Shown: positions 42,308-51,229 of the stretch, one piece after another
How positions within the stretch are numbered: position 1 is the first letter of the stretch
Layout: each line of letters starts with the position of its first letter
Assembly: GCF_001509475.1 (NCBI RefSeq)
Contig: NZ_LLZG01000334.1
Span: forward strand, 52,529 to 116,528
Direction of reading: 5' to 3'
Length of the DNA: 64,000 nt
Origin: Streptomyces regalis
GTDB lineage: Bacteria; Actinomycetota; Actinomycetes; Streptomycetales; Streptomycetaceae
Made by a program: the position numbers and the translations under genes
The notes under the pieces: model-generated
Told to the model about the DNA's origin: nothing
The model's database searches: none
What the model saw: only the letters and a program-made list of their open reading frames with translations

Positions 42308-43521
42308 CGACGATGACCTCCGCTTCGTTGGAGGCAGCCCGGGAACTCCTGCGCGAGTTCCCGGTCGTCGACGGCCACAACGACCTCCCGTGGGCCCTGC
42401 GTGCCCAGGTCCGCTACGACCTCGACGCCCGGGACATCGCCACCGACCAGGCCGCCCATCTGCACACCGACATCCCCCGTCTGCGCGAGGGCGGCGTGGG
42501 CGCGCAGTTCTGGTCGGTGTTCGTGCGGTCGGACTACGCCGGTGACAAGGCGGTCAGCGCCACCCTCGAACAGATCGACTGCGTACGGCAGTTGCTGGCC
42601 CGCTACCCGACCGACCTGCGCCCCGCGCTGACGGCGGCGGACATGGAGGCGGCCCGCGCGGAGGGCCGTATCGCCTCCCTCATGGGCGCCGAGGGCGGCC
42701 ACTCGATCGCCGACTCCCTCGCCACGCTCCGCGCGCTGTACGCGCTCGGCGTCCGCTACATGACCCTCACCCACAACGACAACATCGCGTGGGCCGACTC
42801 GGCGACGGACGAGCCCCGGGCGGGCGGCCTCACGGCCTTCGGCCGCGAGGTGGTGCGGGAGATGAACCGCGAGGGCATGCTGGTCGACCTCTCGCACGTG
42901 GCGGCCACGACGATGCGCGACGCGCTGGACGCCACGTCGGCCCCCGTGATCTTCTCCCACTCCTCCTCCCGCGCGGTGTGCGACCACCCGCGCAACATCC
43001 CCGACGACGTCCTGGAACGCCTCCGCGGCAACGGCGGCGTCGCGATGGTGACGTTCGTGCCGAAGTTCGTGCTCCAGGCGGCTGTCGACTGGACGGCCGA
43101 GGCCGACGAGAACATGCGCGCCCACGGCTTCCACCACCTCGACACGACCGCCGAGGCGATGAAGGTGCACCGCGCCTTCGAGGAGACCAACCCGCGCCCG
43201 GTCGCCACCGCGTCCACGGTCGCCGACCACCTGGACCACATGCGCGAGATCGTCGGCGTCGACCACCTGGGCATCGGCGGCGACTACGACGGCACGGCGT
43301 TCACCCCCGACGGCCTCAGCGACGTCTCGGGCTACCCCAACCTCATCGCCGAACTGCTGGACCGCGGCTGGTCCAAGCCCGACCTGGCCAAGCTGACCTG
43401 GCAGAACGCGGTACGGGTGCTGGGCGCGGCCGAGGACGTGGCCCGCGACCTTCAGGCGACGCGGGGCCCGTCCAACGCGACCATCGAGGAACTGGACCGA
43501 CTGGACGGACTGGACGGCTGA
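42304..43521 (+). CDS. Membrane (renal-type) dipeptidase, peptidase family M19
   Basis: A 405-residue zinc dipeptidase of the amidohydrolase fold. Metal ligands appear in [22 protein letters not shown] and [20 protein letters not shown], and the end of the barrel is [13 protein letters not shown]. The gene begins at a GTG overlapping the purE stop, so it is probably co-transcribed with purE and purK. The ATG nine bases on is an alternative start. Its last 70 bases overlap the remains of an oxidoreductase gene on the other strand. Confidence 0.9.
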   Translation: MTTMTSASLEAARELLREFPVVDGHNDLPWALRAQVRYDLDARDIATDQAAHLHTDIPRLREGGVGAQFWSVFVRSDYAGDKAVSATLEQIDCVRQLLARYPTDLRPALTAADMEAARAEGRIASLMGAEGGHSIADSLATLRALYALGVRYMTLTHNDNIAWADSATDEPRAGGLTAFGREVVREMNREGMLVDLSHVAATTMRDALDATSAPVIFSHSSSRAVCDHPRNIPDDVLERLRGNGGVAMVTFVPKFVLQAAVDWTAEADENMRAHGFHHLDTTAEAMKVHRAFEETNPRPVATASTVADHLDHMREIVGVDHLGIGGDYDGTAFTPDGLSDVSGYPNLIAELLDRGWSKPDLAKLTWQNAVRVLGAAEDVARDLQATRGPSNATIEELDRLDGLDG

Positions 43522-44482
43522 TCGTCGAGGGCGGGGTAGTCGGTGTAGCCGGTCGCCCCGCCCGTGTACATCAGGTACCGGTCCCGCACCGGGTTGAGGG
43601 GCGCGCCGAGGCGCAGGCGGGCGACCAGGTCCGGGTTGGCGAGGAACGGCCTGCCGAGGGCGACCAGATCGGCCCCGGCGGCCAGCGTGTCTGTGGCGGC
43701 CCGGGTGACGCCCTCGGTGGTGAGGTCGGGCAGCACCGGGTTGCCGATCAGGACGCCGGGCCAGTCCGCGCGGATCCTCCGGTAGACCGCCGTGTCCGGG
43801 CCGGCGTGCACGAGGTGCAGACAGGCCAGGCCCCTCTCCTTCAGCCGGGCCACCAGCACCGGGTAGAGCACGTCGGTGTCGTCCTCCTCGATGCCGTTGA
43901 CGGTATTGCCCGGGGAGCTCCGCAGGCCCACCCGGTCGGCGCCGATCGCGTCGGCCACCGCCTCGGTCACCTCCACCGTGAACCGGACCCGCCGCTCCGC
44001 CGGCCCGCCGTATCCGTCCGTGCGGCGGTTGGTGTTCCCGGCGAGGAACTGGTGCAGCAGATGCCCGTTGGCCGAGTGCACCTCGACGCCCTCGAAGCCC
44101 GCGTCGACCGCCCGGCGGCCGGCCGCGGCGAAGTCGGCGGCGGTGGCCCGGATGTCGTCGGCGCCCATCTCCCGGGGGACGACGGCCGGCAGGTGTCCGT
44201 GCGGCGTGAAGATCGTCTCCGGCAGCGGCACGGGGGAGGGCGCGACGGGCGTCAGGCCGATGGTCTCCGGATGGCTGACCCGTCCGCCGTGCTGGAGCTG
44301 CAGGAACATCCGTCCGCCGCGCTCCCGCACGGCCTCGGTCACCCGCCGCCACCCGGCCGCGTGCCGGTCGGTGTGCCGTCCGCCTCCGCGCGGTTGCCGG
44401 TGAGCGGCGCCATCACGAGGTGGTGGGGGAGTTCGAGCCGGCCGAGCCGGGCCGGTGCCAGGAAGTCCGGTGTCCGTGTCAT
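43452..44482 (-). pseudogene. Old Yellow Enzyme-type flavin oxidoreductase, internal deletion and frameshift
   Basis: Two frames give parts of an NADH:flavin oxidoreductase. From the ATG at 44482 the reading LGRLELPHHLVMAPLTGNRAEADGTPTG is a normal N-terminus but ends at a stop within about 50 residues. The second frame resumes at HAAGWRRVTEAVRERGGRMFLQLQHGGRVSHP and continues through VHSANGHLLHQFLAGNTNRRTD (substrate and flavin site) to GATGYTDYPALD. About 40 residues between PTG and HAAGW, including the usual ELMATYY region, are missing and the frame is broken. The 3' end reads on into the dipeptidase gene. It is divergent from a MerR regulator that may once have controlled it. Confidence 0.8.
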
Positions 44483-44496
44483 GCCCGTACGCTAAA

Positions 44497-44522
44497 ACTT
44501 GACATCAGTGTCAGATTCAAGT
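44497..44522. promoter_or_regulatory. MerR-type operator/promoter
   Basis: ACTTGACATCAGTGTCAG followed by ATTCAAGT has outer arms ACTTGA/TCAAGT and inner arms TGACA/TGTCA. A -35-like TTGACA lies inside. It sits between the oxidoreductase remnant and the MerR gene, as expected for a MerR target site. Confidence 0.6.
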
Positions 44523-44532
44523 CCCGGCAGTC

Positions 44533-44586
44533 GGCGAAGGCGAAGGCGAAGGCGAAGGCGAAGGCGAAGGCGAAGGCGGAGGCGGA
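44533..44586 (+). repeat. Hexanucleotide tandem repeat before the merR start
   Basis: GGCGAA is repeated seven times and GGCGGA twice without a gap, ending one base before the ATG at 44588. The last units supply the GGCGGAG ribosome site. A change in unit number would alter spacing upstream of the ribosome site. Confidence 0.9.
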
Positions 44587-44587
44587 G

Positions 44588-44947
44588 ATGCGGATCGGTG
44601 AACTCGCCCGGCGCACCGGCGTGAGCGAGCGGTCGCTGCGCTACCACGAGATCCAGGGGCTGCTGAGCGCCGACCGCACCCCCGGCGGGCACCGCGACTA
44701 CCCCGAGGCGGCCGTCGACCGGGTCGTCCGGATCCAGGAGCTGTTCGCCGCCGGACTGCACAGCAGCAGGATCGCGCAGCTGCTGCCCTGCATGCGGGAC
44801 GCCGACGGCGGCCCCTCCGCGATCGCCACGCCCCGGCTGGTCGAGGACCTCACCGCCGAGCGCGCCCGCATCGACCACATGATCGCCGACCTCGTCCGCT
44901 CCCGGGACACCTTGGACGAGGTCATCGAGGCGGCACGGGAGCGCTGA
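44588..44947 (+). CDS. MerR-family transcriptional regulator
   Basis: A 119-residue regulator starting MRIGELARRTGVSERSLRYHEIQGLLSADRTPGGHRDY, the standard MerR winged-helix N-terminus, then a dimerisation helix with LTAERARIDHMIADLVRSRDTLDEVIEAA. No metal-binding Cys set is seen, so it belongs to the MerR group sensing small molecules. A longer frame through the repeat would add a poly-(Lys-Ala) N-terminus, but that frame is less likely. It is divergent from the broken oxidoreductase gene. Confidence 0.9.
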   Translation: MRIGELARRTGVSERSLRYHEIQGLLSADRTPGGHRDYPEAAVDRVVRIQELFAAGLHSSRIAQLLPCMRDADGGPSAIATPRLVEDLTAERARIDHMIADLVRSRDTLDEVIEAARER

Positions 44948-44959
44948 CCGCCGGGCCGT

Positions 44960-45658
44960 TCAGGGTTCCTCCCTCTGGGCCCGGGACGCCCGTGACCCCA
45001 CCAGCAGGAGGCACAGCACCGCCACGCCTGCCACGATCCCCGTCAGGAGCAGCAAGGGATCCAGCGGGCGGAGTGTCGAGGCGGCGGTGGCCTGGGGCTG
45101 TGGTGCCGGGGTCGGTGTGGGCGTCCGTGACGGGGATGCCGGATGTACGGCCGCCGGAGCCGACGTGGACGGTGTGGATCGCGCAGGTGATGGCGTTGGG
45201 GAGCGGGTCGGTGTGGTCGCATGCTGTTCCGATGACGTCCCGGAACCCGCATGCTCATGCGTGGGCGTCGGCACGGCCGCCGACGTCTTTGGTGCCGCCG
45301 CCTCCACCACGATCCGGGCCGTCATGTTCGGGTGGACGGTGCAGTAGTAGGCGTACGTCCCCGGCGTAGTGAAGGTGAAGCTCCAGCTCCCGCCCTTGTT
45401 CAGCATGGGGGAGTGGAAGGCGGCCGGGGCCGACGTGGTCCTCACGTCGTGCGGGGCGGTGTCCTGGTTGGTCCAGGTGACCGTGGAGCCGGCGGTGACG
45501 GTCAGGGTGGCGGGGCTGAAGGCGTACCTGCTCATCGCAACCCGGTAGCTCGCCGCTGACGCCCGGCCGACCGGCAGCACGAGCAGCAGCCCGACCAGGA
45601 CGGCCAGGACGGCCGGGGCGAGGACGGTCCCCGGGACCGCTCGCCGTGCCGCCCTCAT
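44960..45658 (-). CDS. Secreted cupredoxin (plastocyanin-like) with C-terminal membrane anchor
   Basis: A 232-residue protein. After a signal peptide (about residues 1-36) comes a type I copper domain: SRYAFSPATLTVTAGSTVTWTNQDTAPHDV gives the first His, and YAYYCTVHPNMTARIVV gives Cys, His and Met. A long Thr/Pro/Ser linker leads to a membrane helix (LLLLTGIVAGVAVLCLLLVG) and a short tail. It probably carries electrons or copper at the outer face of the membrane. It is coupled to the YceI gene by a 4-base overlap (45655-45658). Confidence 0.9.
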   Translation of the reverse strand: MRAARRAVPGTVLAPAVLAVLVGLLLVLPVGRASAASYRVAMSRYAFSPATLTVTAGSTVTWTNQDTAPHDVRTTSAPAAFHSPMLNKGGSWSFTFTTPGTYAYYCTVHPNMTARIVVEAAAPKTSAAVPTPTHEHAGSGTSSEQHATTPTRSPTPSPARSTPSTSAPAAVHPASPSRTPTPTPAPQPQATAASTLRPLDPLLLLTGIVAGVAVLCLLLVGSRASRAQREEP

Positions 45659-46161
45659 GCGAACTCCCCGGCGACCAGCAGCCGCAGCCGGGTGGTGGGC
45701 CGCAGCCGGCCGAACCTGAAGCCGGTGGCGCGGCGCAGCAGCCCGTACGGCAGCCGGGCGGTGCCCACGACGAGCAGCAGGTTCTCGGCCCGCTCGACGA
45801 CCCGCAGCCGCAGCAGCGCGGGGAAGTCGGTGCCGTCGATGCCGAGGTCGCCGGTCAGCTGGACGGTGCCGGTGCCCTCGTGGGTGTGGGCGTGGGCATG
45901 GTCGAGGGTGAGGACGCCCTTGAGGTCGGCGTCGTCGAACTCGAAGCGGAAGATGGGGTGTTCGCCGGTCTCGGGGACGGTGAGCGAGGCCGCCGCGAGG
46001 GTGAGGCGCCGGCGCCGGAGCGGCAACGGGCCGCACAGAGCGGTGAGCTCGACGAGCGAGCGGCCGGGGGCCACGGCATACCGGCCGGGCAGCGGCAGCC
46101 AGGGGGGCGAGCCGGAGGCCCCGGGCGGGGTCGGGTCGGTGGGCAGGGTGACGGTTGTCAT
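45655..46161 (-). CDS. YceI-like domain protein
   Basis: A 168-residue protein related to the YceI lipocalin-like family, which binds polyisoprenoids or amphiphiles. It has PGRYAVAPGRSLVELTA at the start, then FDDADLKGVLTLDHAHAHTHEG and HPIFRFEF, in an order recalling the family's beta barrel. No signal peptide is seen, unusual beside two secreted cupredoxins. Its stop overlaps the ATG of the next cupredoxin gene. Family assignment is moderately sure, its role here unknown. Confidence 0.72.
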   Translation of the reverse strand: MTTVTLPTDPTPPGASGSPPWLPLPGRYAVAPGRSLVELTALCGPLPLRRRRLTLAAASLTVPETGEHPIFRFEFDDADLKGVLTLDHAHAHTHEGTGTVQLTGDLGIDGTDFPALLRLRVVERAENLLLVVGTARLPYGLLRRATGFRFGRLRPTTRLRLLVAGEFA

Positions 46162-46220
46162 CCCGGTCTCCTTGGAAAGCGGTTCCGGAAGGGCGGCGGT
46201 GACGGGGACAATGAGGGAGC

Positions 46221-46255
46221 GCCGGTCCGGCCGACTGAGCCTCGGCCGGACCGGC
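46221..46255. terminator. Terminator hairpin after the repeat-bearing cupredoxin gene
   Basis: GCCGGTCCGGCCGA at 46221-46234 pairs perfectly over 14 bases with 46242-46255 across a seven-base loop. It lies after the stop at 46279 (minus strand). Confidence 0.75.
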
Positions 46256-46278
46256 GTCCGTCTTCCGCGCGGGCGGTG

Positions 46279-47328
46279 TCAGCAGCTGTTGGTGAGGAAG
46301 TCCTCGGTGGGGGTGAGCAGCTGCGCGGCCCAGACCGTGTGCATCTTCACGTAGCTGTCGGCGTTCAGCAGATCGGCGACCTGCTGCCCGGGCGACTGCT
46401 CCAGGTGCGCCTCGTTGATGTGGTTCAGCAGCACGCTGAGCGTGTCGTCGAGGATCGTGCCGCCGCCCTCGGTGGCCGGCGCCAGGATGCTCTCGATCCA
46501 CACCGTGTGCGTCTTGATGTACGCGTCCAGCGCCAGCGCGTCCTGCACCTGCTGACCCGGGGACCGCTCCAGATGCGCGGAGTTGAGGTGCTGCAGGATC
46601 GGCAGCAGCACGTCTCGGACGCTGGCGCACTGCTCGTCGTCGCCACCGGAGCCACCGCCGGACGTACCGCCCGTGCCGCCACCCGACGTACCGCCCGAGG
46701 TGCCGCCGGACGTACCGCCCGTGCTGCCGCCGGAGCCGGATCCACCGGAGGAGCCGCCGCTCGACCCGCCCGAGGAACCACCGGAGGAACCGCCGGACGA
46801 GCCGCCGCTCGAACCACCGGACGACCCGCCGTCGTCGGCGGCCACGACCTTCACGGACGCCACCATGTCGGGGTGCACCGCGCAGTAGTACTCGTACGTC
46901 CCGGCCGTGGTGAAGGTGTACGACCACGAGTCGCCCTGCTCCAGCGTGCCCGAGTCGAACTTCTTCGGACCCTTGGTCGTGGTGACCGTGTGCGGCACGC
47001 TGTCGTGGTTGGTCCAGCGGACCGTGTCGCCGACCTCGACGACGAGTTGCTTCCCGTCGCCGAACTTGTTGTTCATGATGTCGACCTGGTGGTCCGGCGC
47101 CGCGTCGGCCGCCGGCCGGTCCTGGGCCGCGGCGGCAGCGGGCGCCTGAGCCGCGCCCGCGTCCGCCGTGGAGGCCCCGGACGCCGAGGTGCCCGAGGCG
47201 GCCTGGAGCAGCCCCAGGCTGAGCACCGCGGTCAGCGCCGCGCCGAGTCCGGCGACCAGCAGACCCCGGTTGCCCGAGGGCGCCCGGCGGCGCGGTGCCG
47301 CGTCGCTCTCATTACGTCGTTTCAACAC
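46279..47328 (-). CDS. Cupredoxin with Gly/Ser repeat linker and twin C-terminal helical repeats
   Basis: A 349-residue protein. An N-terminal hydrophobic anchor (about residues 22-45) precedes a type I copper domain with VRWTNHDSVPHTV and YEYYCAVHPDMVASVKVV giving His, Cys, His and Met ligands. A linker of repeated Gly-Gly-Ser and Gly-Gly-Thr units follows (roughly residues 170-235). The C-terminus has two copies of a unit of about 45 residues: LNSAHLERSPGQQV ... YIKTHTVW and INEAHLEQSPGQQV ... YVKMHTVW. I do not recognise this unit. It may bind a partner or metal. Confidence 0.85.
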   Translation of the reverse strand: MLKRRNESDAAPRRRAPSGNRGLLVAGLGAALTAVLSLGLLQAASGTSASGASTADAGAAQAPAAAAAQDRPAADAAPDHQVDIMNNKFGDGKQLVVEVGDTVRWTNHDSVPHTVTTTKGPKKFDSGTLEQGDSWSYTFTTAGTYEYYCAVHPDMVASVKVVAADDGGSSGGSSGGSSGGSSGGSSGGSSGGSSGGSGSGGSTGGTSGGTSGGTSGGGTGGTSGGGSGGDDEQCASVRDVLLPILQHLNSAHLERSPGQQVQDALALDAYIKTHTVWIESILAPATEGGGTILDDTLSVLLNHINEAHLEQSPGQQVADLLNADSYVKMHTVWAAQLLTPTEDFLTNSC

Positions 47329-47352
47329 AACTCCTTTGATTTTCCTGGGAGT

Positions 47353-48669
47353 TCACTGGCCAGGGTTGGTCGTGACCAGCAGACTCGTCACAGCGAGCAC
47401 GACGAGGACCAGCCCCGTCTCGGCCGCGACCGAGTAACCGAAGGGCCGCACGGTGGCGGCGTCGCCGCGCAGCAGCACGGCGAGATCGAGGCGGGTGCGC
47501 ACCCACTGACGGCTGGCGAGGGCGACCAGCAGGACGACCCCGAGCACCGCTGCCTTCGCCAGCAGCAGATGCCCGTACGAGGTGTGCAGGAGGGCGTCGT
47601 ACGACCCCACGACCTGCCACGCCAGCACCAGTCCGGCGGCGACGATGCCCGCCACGCCGACCGCCGCGAGCCGTGAGTAGCCCGGCACCACCGCGGCCAG
47701 CTCCGCGGGCCGCCGCCGCGGCAGCACCGCCAGCGCGAGCATGGCCAGCCCGCCGATCCACAGCGCGACGCCGAGCAGATGCACGAGGTCGGCGATCGCG
47801 CCCCAAGTGGGCTCGGTGCCCTCGGCGTTGTGGCCCGCCATGCCGGTCGCCCGCAGCAGCCCGAGACAGACGGCGAGCGTGCCGACCCGCCAGCCGGGGG
47901 AGCAGGCGGTACGGGGCCCGCCCTGGAGCAGCGCGCTCAGCACGATGGCCGCGAGCACCCACAGCAGGACCCGGGCGGCGAGCACGACGCCGGGCTCGGT
48001 GGTCAGGACGTCCGCGTACGTCTCGGCGCGCAGGACGTCCCGCAGGTCGCCGAGGGCGGCGTACGCGCCCTGGAGCCCGATCGCCGCGACCGACGCCAGC
48101 AGGCCGCACGTCCAGGCCAGTCCCAGCAGCGCCCGGGCCCGCGGCTCGTGTGCGCCGCGTGGCCACAGCAGCGTGACGAAGGCGAGGCCGCCGACGAACA
48201 GCGCCAGGGAGAGATAGCCGGTCCAGCGAGCGGCGACGAGGCCGCCCCGCACCAGGGGGGACGGTGCGGGCGCGGCCTCGTCGCCGCGGTCCTGTGCGGC
48301 GGGTGCCGCGGTGCCGAAGTGGAGCCGGCCGGACGAGGCGTGCCCGTCCTCCTCGTCGACGACCGACCAGACGACGGCGAAGGAGCCGTCCGCCGGATGC
48401 CCGAGGGCGGCCTGTACGACCTCGCCCTTGTGCCCCGGCACGAGGGACACCGGGAGCCGGTCGCCGTCCGGGGTCATCACGCGTACGTCGGCCGGGTCGA
48501 CGGCCTCGTCGAAGGTGAGCGTGAGGTGGTCGGGGGCCTGCTTCAGCTCGGCGCCGTCGGCGGGGCTGGAGGTGACCAGCTCGGTGTGGGCGAAGGCCGG
48601 GGCGGTGCCCGCCAGGACGTAGAGGAGCGGCGTGAGGGCGAGGAGGGCGAGGGCACGGCGGAGGGTCAT
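47353..48669 (-). CDS. CopC-CopD fusion protein, copper uptake/resistance
   Basis: A 438-residue membrane protein. The signal peptide ends at PAFAHTELVTSSPADG, and the exposed His right after cleavage is the Cu(II) ligand of CopC domains. The CopC part (to about residue 115) has LTFDEAVDPADVRV and WSVVDEEDGHASSGRLHF. The CopD part has about eight membrane segments, with conserved His in TGMAGHNAEGTEPTWGAIADLVHLLGVALWIGGLAML. It should move copper across the membrane. The ATG at 48669 overlaps the stop of the upstream gene. Confidence 0.92.
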   Translation of the reverse strand: MTLRRALALLALTPLLYVLAGTAPAFAHTELVTSSPADGAELKQAPDHLTLTFDEAVDPADVRVMTPDGDRLPVSLVPGHKGEVVQAALGHPADGSFAVVWSVVDEEDGHASSGRLHFGTAAPAAQDRGDEAAPAPSPLVRGGLVAARWTGYLSLALFVGGLAFVTLLWPRGAHEPRARALLGLAWTCGLLASVAAIGLQGAYAALGDLRDVLRAETYADVLTTEPGVVLAARVLLWVLAAIVLSALLQGGPRTACSPGWRVGTLAVCLGLLRATGMAGHNAEGTEPTWGAIADLVHLLGVALWIGGLAMLALAVLPRRRPAELAAVVPGYSRLAAVGVAGIVAAGLVLAWQVVGSYDALLHTSYGHLLLAKAAVLGVVLLVALASRQWVRTRLDLAVLLRGDAATVRPFGYSVAAETGLVLVVLAVTSLLVTTNPGQ

Positions 48670-49292
48670 GGCGTCGCCTCCGGGACGGGGCTGATGCCGC
48701 CGAGGAGGGAGGGCAGCGGGGCGAGCCCGATGCAGGGGGAAGGTTGCGGCTCGGGCTCCGCCGACGCCTCCGCGCCGCTCTCCGCCGGATTGAGGAGGCC
48801 GAAGACGGGCTCGGTGAGACCGGTGAGGAGCGGCCGGGCGAGACGGACCTCGCCGTCCTCGCAGGGGGCGTCGCCGTCGGCGGCCGGGGTGGTCCCGGGG
48901 TCGGACGGGGAGGGGGAGGACGGGGGTGCGGAGTCGGAGGGGGCCGGGGAGGCGCCGTGGCCGGAGTGGCCGGTGCCGCCGGTGCCGTCGCCCCCGTGGC
49001 CGGTGTGGTCCTCGCCCGTGCCGCCGGGGTAGTGGACGCCGGTGACGGGCGGCGCCCCGGTGTCCGCCGCGCCTCCTGAGGCGTCGCCGGTGCCCTCCGG
49101 CGGGGCCGCACCTTCCGGGGAGGACGGTGAGGTGGCCGCGGGCGGCGGGGCTGCGGTCGCGTCGGAGGAGGCGGCGGGTGCGCCGATCCCCGACGCGTAG
49201 CCGAGTACGACCACCACGGCGCCGACGAGCGCTCCCGCGACCAGTTCGTCGCGGTGGTCGTGCGGCCACAGGGCCCTGCGGAACAGGGGCAT
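48666..49292 (-). CDS. Membrane-anchored His/Gly/Pro-rich protein of the copper cluster
   Basis: A 208-residue protein with an N-terminal membrane helix (LVAGALVGAVVVVLGYASGIG) and a long low-complexity outer part rich in Pro, Ser, Gly and Asp. A His-containing stretch (VHYPGGTGEDHTGHGGDGTGG, then GHSGHG) might bind metal. The C-terminal 60 residues (CEDGEVRLARPLLTGLTEPVFGLLNPAE) are less biased and hold one of two Cys. It is the first gene of the copC-copD pair, with AGGAG before the ATG at 49292. Function is unknown. Confidence 0.72.
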   Translation of the reverse strand: MPLFRRALWPHDHRDELVAGALVGAVVVVLGYASGIGAPAASSDATAAPPPAATSPSSPEGAAPPEGTGDASGGAADTGAPPVTGVHYPGGTGEDHTGHGGDGTGGTGHSGHGASPAPSDSAPPSSPSPSDPGTTPAADGDAPCEDGEVRLARPLLTGLTEPVFGLLNPAESGAEASAEPEPQPSPCIGLAPLPSLLGGISPVPEATP

Positions 49293-49670
49293 GATCACTC
49301 CTGGCATGGTCTGTTCAAAACCAGCGAACGACGACCAGTGGAGTGGCGCGCGAATTCCGTGCGGCTACGCGTCAGTTAAGCGCCTGTTGCGGCGCCTCTC
49401 TTTCGAGGGGACCCCCGCTGTGAGACCGGATGAGACCGTTGCTATTCCGCGCAATGCGGCTGTGAAGAATTAGCGTGCGAGCATTTCTATTCCCACACGC
49501 TACTCGAATAGAATTCGCAGCCGCGTGGGGATTCCAAGGAGAACGGCATATGCCCGTTGCGCGGGTCTGCCATGGCCCGACCCGGGCGCCCGCAGGCCCG
49601 TCCCCGTGGGGAAGGCCGCCCGAGCACGATTCCCTTGCCCGAACGGCCCGCCCGAACGCCCCGCCTTTTC
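49293..49670. other. Gene-free stretch, lower in GC than its surroundings
   Basis: No conserved frame is seen. The part from about 49430 to 49550 is markedly richer in A and T than the rest of the window. It contains a short hairpin (AGCGTG/CACGCT, 49471-49502). It probably carries promoters and the end of the UDP-glucose dehydrogenase transcript. Confidence 0.4.
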
Positions 49671-51014
49671 TCAGGCCGTCGGCCGCCCCATCGCCCGATA
49701 AGTCCAGCCGGCGTTCCGCCACAACTCCGGGTCCAGGGCATTGCGCCCGTCCAGAATGAGCCGAGCCGTCGCGACCTCGCCGAGTGCCGCCGGGTCCAGC
49801 TCGCGGAATTCCCGCCATTCCGTCAGATGCAGTACGACATCGGCGCCCCGTACGGCATCGATCGCGCTGTCGGCGTAGCCGAGGGTCGGGAAGAGGCGGC
49901 GGGCGTTCTCCATGCCCTTGGGGTCGTACACCGTGACCTGGCCGCCCTGGAGGTGGATCTGCCCGGCGACGTTCAGCGCGGGCGAGTCCCGTACGTCGTC
50001 CGAGTCGGGCTTGAAGGTGGCGCCGAGCACGGCGACCCGCTTGCCCAGGAACGACCCGCCGCCCAGCGCCTGCCGGGCGAGCTCCACCATCTGCCCGCGC
50101 TGGCGCATGTTGATGGAGTCGATCTCGCGCAGGAAGGTCAGCGCCTGGTCGGCGCCCAGCTCACCGGCCCGGGCCATGAAGGCGCGGATGTCCTTGGGCA
50201 GGCAGCCGCCGCCGAAGCCGATACCGGCCCGCAGAAACTTCTTCCCGATCCGGTCGTCGTACCCGATGGCCTCCGCGAGCTTGGCGACATCGCCGCCGGA
50301 GGCCTCGCACATCTCCGCCATCGCGTTGATGAAGGAGATCTTGGTGGCGAGGAAGGAGTTGGCGGAGGTCTTCACCAGCTCGGCGGTGGGGAAGTCGGTG
50401 ACGACGAAGGGGGAGCCGGCGGCGATCGGCGTGGCGTACACCTCGCGCAGCAGCTTCTCGGCCCGCTCGCTGCGCACGCCGACCACGATCCGGTCCGGGT
50501 GCAGCGTGTCGTCGACGGCGAAGCCCTCGCGCAGGAACTCCGGGTTCCAGGCCAGCTCGGCGTCCTCGCCGGCCGGCGCGTGCGCGGCGAGGTAGGCGGC
50601 GAGGCGGTCGGCGGAGCCGACGGGGACGGTGGACTTGCCGACGACGAGAGCGGGGCCGGTGAGGTGCGGGGCGAGCAACGCGAAGGCCCGGTCGACGTAC
50701 GACATGTCGCAGGCGTACTCGCCGTGCCGCTGCGGCGTGTTCACGCACACGAAGTGCACATCGCCGAACGCCCCGACCTCGGCCCAGTCCATGGTGAACC
50801 GCAGCCGCCCGGTGGACCCCTCGATCCCCGCGACATGCCTGCGCAGCAGCTCCTCCAGTCCCGGCTCGTACATCGGGACCTCACCGCGCCGCAGCATCTC
50901 GATCTTCTCCGGCACGACATCGAGCCCCAGCACCTCGAAGCCGAGCTCGGCCATGGCCGCGGCGTGCGTCGCGCCGAGATAGCCGGTGCCGATCACGGTG
51001 ATCTTGAGGGCCAT
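49671..51014 (-). CDS. UDP-glucose/UDP-sugar 6-dehydrogenase
   Basis: It oxidises UDP-glucose to UDP-glucuronate with two NAD, a precursor of acidic surface polysaccharides. The 447-residue protein has the NAD loop KITVIGTGYLGATHAAAM, FVCVNTPQRHGEYACDMSYV, WNPEFLREGFAVDDTLHPDR and the catalytic Cys in GIGFGGGCLPKDIRAF. The last domain has VLGATFKPDSDDVRDSPAL. The ATG at 51014 begins the conserved NAD-binding strand. It heads the region of envelope genes. Confidence 0.93.
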   Translation of the reverse strand: MALKITVIGTGYLGATHAAAMAELGFEVLGLDVVPEKIEMLRRGEVPMYEPGLEELLRRHVAGIEGSTGRLRFTMDWAEVGAFGDVHFVCVNTPQRHGEYACDMSYVDRAFALLAPHLTGPALVVGKSTVPVGSADRLAAYLAAHAPAGEDAELAWNPEFLREGFAVDDTLHPDRIVVGVRSERAEKLLREVYATPIAAGSPFVVTDFPTAELVKTSANSFLATKISFINAMAEMCEASGGDVAKLAEAIGYDDRIGKKFLRAGIGFGGGCLPKDIRAFMARAGELGADQALTFLREIDSINMRQRGQMVELARQALGGGSFLGKRVAVLGATFKPDSDDVRDSPALNVAGQIHLQGGQVTVYDPKGMENARRLFPTLGYADSAIDAVRGADVVLHLTEWREFRELDPAALGEVATARLILDGRNALDPELWRNAGWTYRAMGRPTA

Positions 51015-51229
51015 GGGGTACTCCAGAGGTCTACGGGGGTACGGCGGTGATGCGGGCCCGAGCATAGTCGGGCCGTTCCACGGGCAACTTTCCCGCTGTC
51101 GCCAAGCTCACGTATCACTCCCGTGAGCCGCCCCCTAAAATTTGAGTTACTTAACGGTAATTAGCGCCAGCACCGCACTCAGACCACATCGCACTCAGAC
51201 CCCACAGCGTCCTTGGAGCGTGAGAGACC

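Noticed and set aside
46640..46850. Repeats in the Gly/Ser linker region considered as a CRISPR-like array
   Set aside because: Units are in-frame multiples of three encoding Gly-Gly-Ser/Thr in a cupredoxin stalk, with no unique spacers.
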